Assembly: GCA_015657535.1 (NCBI GenBank)
Contig: JADHZB010000224.1
Location: 1 to 10,948 of the forward strand
Origin: Nephromyces sp. MM_2019
Taxonomy: Eukaryota; Apicomplexa; Aconoidasida; Nephromycida
DNA: 10,948 nucleotides
Reading direction: 5' to 3'
Shown: in pieces, positions 9,101 to 10,948 of the stretch
Position numbering within the stretch: position 1 is the stretch's first letter
Layout: each line of letters starts with the position of its first letter
Translations under genes and position numbers: made by a program
Notes under the pieces: generated by a model
Seen by the model: only the letters and a program-made list of their open reading frames with translations
What the model was told of the DNA's origin: nothing
The model's database searches: none

Positions 9101-10921
9101 TTGTCCTACGACTGTGTGTTACCTATGGAAGATTGGAGAAATCAGTTGTTTACTGTGGAAGATTCAAACAGGGGGAGATTTGATGCTAGCGGTAGCTCTC
9201 CTCCTCCTCATTATGTTTCTTCGTCAAACACACCTCCCTTAGACGAAGCTCCTTGTAGCTTATCTTGCAGCTCCATTTTTTATGAGCCTGCCTGCAAGCT
9301 AAGGAAGCATAGCACACGAAGGAAGATAGCTGTGGGAGTGAAGATTCATCCTTTGGATTCGATCGTTTCTGAGCTCAGTATTCGAGGTTTTTTGCAGATG
9401 GATATGGCTATAAAGTATATCAGTGGCTTAGCTTCAGATGCCCTGCTTGGTGAGCGTGGTAGTAAACTTGCTTCGAAGATTGGAGAAATGATATGGGATA
9501 TTGATGCTGTAGACGATAAGCGAATCTTCTGGCTTCACGATGATTCTGCCTTTAATAACAGCCTATTTACTAATGATAGATGCTCCAATCTCTGTGTGCA
9601 TTTTATAGAGATGAAGAAGAAGTTCTTGACTCTGGTAAGGAGTGCGAGGCTCGTTTAATGAAATTTAAGGTTTTTGATGATTTTTCTGTTTTTGTGTGTG
9701 GAAAATTCGGTGCTGGAGAGCATGAGACTAGCTTGATTTGCTGTGTGTGGTATGATGATTGAGTAGGTTACGAGTGAAACTAGCTTGATTTCATCTTGTG
9801 TGTGTACGATTTTCATTAGTTAGCTTAGGAATGAGATTCCTCTAACTTCATCTGCTATCTCTTTTACCCCCTCTCATCACACAACTCTCTCCCCATGCTC
9901 CTCTCACTTCATCCGCCTTCCCCACCCCCTCCCCACCAAAAAGTCGCGTTTTTTTGCCAAAAATCGTATTTTTCCCCAATATCCCTCCTCTTCATCCCCC
10001 AAAACTCTTAAAAAAAACCCCCATGAAGTTGAATTTTCACAGATTGGAATGTATTACGATGGGATGGTGGATTATTACCAGCATTTGAGCCCAGCAATAT
10101 CCTCTATAAGTAGCAGATACCAAAAATTCAGTGCAATTTTGGAGTATTTTGACAAATTGCACATCAAATTTATTTCTCAAAAACAGTTAAATATGGAAGA
10201 AATCTTCAATACTTTCAAGTATTTTGAGTTTCATAGCTCTCGGAGAACTACAGTAGCTCAGCAAGGCCTTTGTAATGTTATGGATGATAGCTTTAAGCTT
10301 GTACAGCCTCATTTTATGATCAAATATCGGCGAGAAGTTCCTCTGAATACTCTTCAAGATTTGAAGAATATGATTGAAGATTGTAGTGGCAAAACAACGT
10401 CTTTTGTGGATATTTTAAGAGTGTGTGATGAAATCTACGAAAACAACGAGCTCTCTATAGCCTATCCCTTCTACTTCTTAGCTCGTAGCATCTTCATCCA
10501 TATCTTCCGCCAGAAATGCTTGCTTATAAGCAAAGTTAATAAGGCATCTGCCAGCACAATCCCGCTAGTAGCTTCGCTTTTCAATCGAAACTCTGGAATA
10601 TTTATGGAGCACGAGTATATGAATGGTATTCCCAGCCAAATTTTTATGAATCCTAAGCTCAATCTAGACTATTGGAGAGAGTATGATGATTCATTCTACT
10701 CTGATGGCTTAGAAGGTGGGAAGTCTGCGGTGTGTGCCAATTACCAGCCTCAGAGTAGGCAAAGAGGCTCTTCAAATCTTGAAAAAGAGCGAAATCATAC
10801 GCTTTCCTGGCGAAGAAGCGGGAATTCGATGCAGTTTCACAAGAAGATGGTGCTTTGCTGTGGGCCATCCGATCTTCCTGTAGATCTTTCAGTGTATACA
10901 CACTTGAAAAAGCTGATATCG
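524..10921 (+). CDS. Giant multi-exon SPRY-SPRY-ankyrin protein, 3'-incomplete
   Basis: Model: join of 524-3151, 3692-9634 and 10043-10921, continuing past the right edge; at least 3150 residues. All three donors (GTAAGT, GTAAGG, GTGAGT) and both acceptors (CTCTCTCAG, TTTTCACAG) follow GT-AG rules and all junctions fall between codons. Joining exons 1 and 2 restores a SPRY-like fold; joining exons 2 and 3 makes a continuous hydrophobic-patterned helix. Domain order is helical N-terminus, SPRY, SPRY, ankyrin repeats, helical region, Gln/Ser-rich linker, helical region. SPRY and ankyrin modules bind other proteins, so a scaffold or substrate-recognition role is likely. No kinase, RING, HECT, channel or protease signature is visible. 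Large SPRY proteins include RNF123-type ubiquitin ligases and ryanodine receptors, but I cannot claim homology to either. The alternative is two or three separate genes; that is unlikely for exons 1/2 and possible for exon 3. Confidence 0.7.
3171..3630 (+). repeat. TG-rich minisatellite, TTAG(TG)n, 20-nt period
   Basis: The core unit is ATGTTAGTGCGTGTGTGTGC with small variations. Units start exactly every 20 nt at 3201, 3221, 3241, 3261, 3281, 3301, 3321, 3341 and 3361. Spacing then loosens to 20-42 nt (3383, 3403, about 3445, 3465, 3485, 3515, 3545, 3569, 3589) as the TG tract between cores varies. I count 17 TTAGTG cores plus one TTATTG variant at 3205. It begins with a pure (TG)n run at about 3170-3192 and decays into TGTGAATCTGTGTGTGAATC at about 3613-3633. 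There are no unique spacers, so it is not a CRISPR array. The strand is uniformly TG-rich on the coding strand. Confidence 0.95.
3655..3691 (+). promoter_or_regulatory. 3' splice site region of intron 1
   Basis: A T-rich run with TTCTAAG (candidate branch point), then CCCTTTTTCTCTCTCAG. The AG at 3690-3691 is the only one nearby that keeps exon 2 in the frame of exon 1. The roughly 28 nt from branch A to AG is a normal distance. Confidence 0.7.
3692..9634 (+). CDS. Exon 2: end of SPRY 1, SPRY 2, ankyrin repeats and long linkers
   Basis: This exon has 1981 codons, model residues 877-2857, with no in-frame stop. It opens with FFPVVSM, the last SPRY strand, then a mixed helical segment to about 1090 and a charged disordered stretch (about 1140-1150, Glu/Lys/Gln rich). 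A second SPRY-like domain lies at about 1339-1461 and ankyrin repeats at about 1689-1816. Ser-rich sequence follows to about 2100, then a leucine-rich helical region at about 2189-2329, an Asn/Ser/Pro-rich stretch, a second degenerate EF-hand-like motif at 2530-2546, and a Gln/Ser/Pro linker at about 2560-2590. The end (SNLCVHFIEMKKKFLTL) is helical and stops at a GTAAGG donor. If that donor is not used, the frame continues only eight codons to TAA at 9656-9658. If translated as a separate gene, the first exonic ATG would be at 3710, which would strand the FFPVVS strand in a leader. Confidence 0.85.
5078..5449 (+). other. SPRY/B30.2-like domain 2
   Basis: Residues about 1339-1461. The order of elements fits SPRY: an opening strand (FFAEIQVGYE), a central strand pair (PLAFGVIWEKFRFLWLSNG), then CGDRIGVQFLPEIPSLCFFKN, which is the GDxIGVxxDxxxGxxxFxKN signature with Asp-Gly softened, then IAFELNF and a closing FYTAAYV. 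This copy is the clearer of the two. It is wholly inside exon 2 and carries no intron, unlike SPRY 1. Confidence 0.75.
6128..6511 (+). other. Degenerate ankyrin repeat block (about 3-4 repeats)
   Basis: Residues about 1689-1816. A leading helix pair (KLLDAIKEGCVTTVMEVMS) is followed by three recognisable repeat starts: TPLMLASQ at 1724, TALHHLL at 1758 and TALHALD at 1801. NIVDKHRN and RIINSDGH supply the usual N-x-x-D-x-x-G/N turns before the TALH boxes, and ECARLLLGLGTDPRI is a textbook helix-loop. The second repeat has an insertion (NPRNKHATGASKRY) between its two helices. Ankyrin repeats bind protein partners; nothing in the sequence names one. Confidence 0.85.
6783..6803. repeat. Perfect 8-bp inverted repeat with 5-nt loop
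   Basis: GTGGTGGT-GAGAT-ACCACCAC within exon 2, coding CGGEIPPP. The stem is perfect and GC-rich, so it can form a hairpin in the transcript. It lies just after the ankyrin block. Confidence 0.8.
7628..8050 (+). other. Leucine-rich helical region of unknown family
   Basis: Residues about 2189-2329. Hydrophobic-patterned segments (FCYKILNQVLTLVTSK, YAIFLASILAQ, LFGRLLLLLEQC, LWRAQILRAIGAATTICI) alternate with short polar turns. This looks like an armadillo/HEAT-type or other all-helical fold rather than membrane spans, because charged residues break each segment. No family is recognised. Confidence 0.45.
8743..8880 (+). other. Gln/Ser/Pro-rich low-complexity linker
   Basis: Residues about 2561-2606. 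Runs such as QSASQPPLQPSSSQSNSQKS and SSLSLSHDESSS are typical of a disordered linker between the helical regions. Confidence 0.8.
9723..9739 (+). repeat. 17-nt direct repeat, copy 1
   Basis: TGAGACTAGCTTGATTT; copy 2 is at 9775-9791 (TGAAACTAGCTTGATTT), one mismatch, 52 nt start to start. Both copies are followed within a few bases by a short TG run. Confidence 0.9.
9775..9791 (+). repeat. 17-nt direct repeat, copy 2
   Basis: Second copy of the repeat at 9723-9739, differing at one base; followed by TCATCT and TGTGTGTG. Confidence 0.9.
10043..10921 (+). CDS. Exon 3: helical region, partial, continues past the window
   Basis: This exon has 293 codons, model residues 2858-3150. It starts with Ile-Gly before the first Met (10049). 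The first 190 or so residues are helix-patterned with many aromatic residues (MVDYYQHL, AILEYFDKLHIKF, YPFYFLARSIFIHIF) and no recognised family. Residues about 3080-3125 are polar and low-complexity (Gln/Arg/Ser/Asn), followed by a short hydrophobic stretch (MVLCCGPSDLPVDLSVY). The exon ends at TATCG|GTGAGT; unspliced, the frame stops four codons later at 10934-10936. If intron 2 is not real, this is the first exon of a separate gene starting at 10049. Confidence 0.75.
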
Positions 10922-10948
10922 GTGAGTGGGGGGTGAGTGGGGGGTGAG
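10922..10948 (+). other. Start of intron 3 (cut by the window edge)
   Basis: The donor GTGAGT directly follows Ser3150 in phase 0. The sequence that follows is a G-rich tandem repeat (see the next entry). The acceptor lies outside the window. Confidence 0.65.
10923..10948 (+). repeat. 11-nt tandem repeat TGAGTGGGGGG containing the donor
   Basis: Two full copies and the first four bases of a third, ending at the window edge. Each junction recreates GTGAGT, so donor-like hexamers recur every 11 nt. Runs of six G on the coding strand could support G-quadruplexes if the array continues. Confidence 0.85.

Larger units (their letters stand above)
9635..10042 (+). other. Intron 2 (408 nt, GT-AG, phase 0), probable
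   Basis: The donor is ACTCTG|GTAAGG and the acceptor TTTTCACAG ends at 10042. Removal joins Leu2857 to Ile2858 in frame. The stretch contains the stop (TAA 9656-9658) that would end exon 2, short TG runs, a 17-nt direct repeat, then a C/T-rich region at about 9840-9945 and T/A homopolymer runs at about 9950-10020. The C/T-rich half resembles the leader before 524, so this could instead be an intergenic region holding a terminator and a new promoter. I see no AATAAA. Hydrophobic periodicity running across the joined residues (MKKKFLTL then IGMYYDGMVDYY) favours the intron. Confidence 0.62.

Noticed and set aside
9580..9762. 60-codon + strand ORF over the exon 2 end
   Set aside because: Out of frame with exon 2, no recognisable features, spans the predicted donor.
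524..10921. Ryanodine/IP3 receptor-type channel, suggested by great length and SPRY domains
   Set aside because: There is no recognisable N-terminal beta-trefoil/MIR or RyR repeat, and ankyrin repeats do not belong in that architecture.
1..10948. tRNA, rRNA, transposon or viral elements
   Set aside because: I found no cloverleaf with a T-loop GTTCRA box, no rRNA-like stretch, no transposase or reverse transcriptase motif, and no terminal inverted repeats.

Overview
This is nuclear DNA of a eukaryote, most probably a protist. It holds very long open reading frames on the + strand, separated by sequence that starts with extended GT donors (GTAAGT, GTAAGG, GTGAGT) and ends with pyrimidine-AG acceptors. 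There is no Shine-Dalgarno/operon layout and no competing gene on the - strand. A metamonad/fornicate-like protist is a loose impression only; nothing here fixes the lineage.

My main reading is that the three large + strand ORFs are exons of ONE giant gene, cut off by the right edge. Exon 1 is 524-3151 (876 codons), intron 1 is 3152-3691, exon 2 is 3692-9634 (1981 codons), intron 2 is 9635-10042, exon 3 is 10043-10921 (293 codons), and intron 3 begins at 10922. The model gives at least 3150 residues. Every junction is phase 0. The strongest support is at intron 1: exon 1 ends inside a SPRY/B30.2-like domain and the last strand of that fold (FFPVVSM) is the first thing encoded by exon 2. Intron 2 is less certain; the alternative is that one gene ends at 9658 and another starts at 10049.

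The predicted protein has, in order: an alpha-helical N-terminal region with polar serine-rich linkers; a SPRY-like domain (about 730-883); a low-complexity linker; a second SPRY-like domain (about 1339-1461); a degenerate ankyrin repeat block (about 1689-1816); serine-rich disorder; a second helical region (about 2189-2329); a Gln/Ser/Pro-rich linker; and a helical region running across the exon 2/3 junction. It looks like a large cytoplasmic scaffold or the substrate-binding part of a big multidomain protein. No catalytic domain is visible, so any enzymatic module would lie past the window. I cannot assign a gene name.

The non-coding parts are also notable. Intron 1 is almost wholly a TG-rich minisatellite built on TTAG(TG)n with a 20-nt period. 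Intron 3 opens with a tandem 11-nt repeat that copies its own donor sequence. Intron 2 has a 17-nt direct repeat and a long pyrimidine-rich stretch. The 5' flank (1-523) has two CA tracts, a poly-C/pyrimidine tract and no coding feature I can support.
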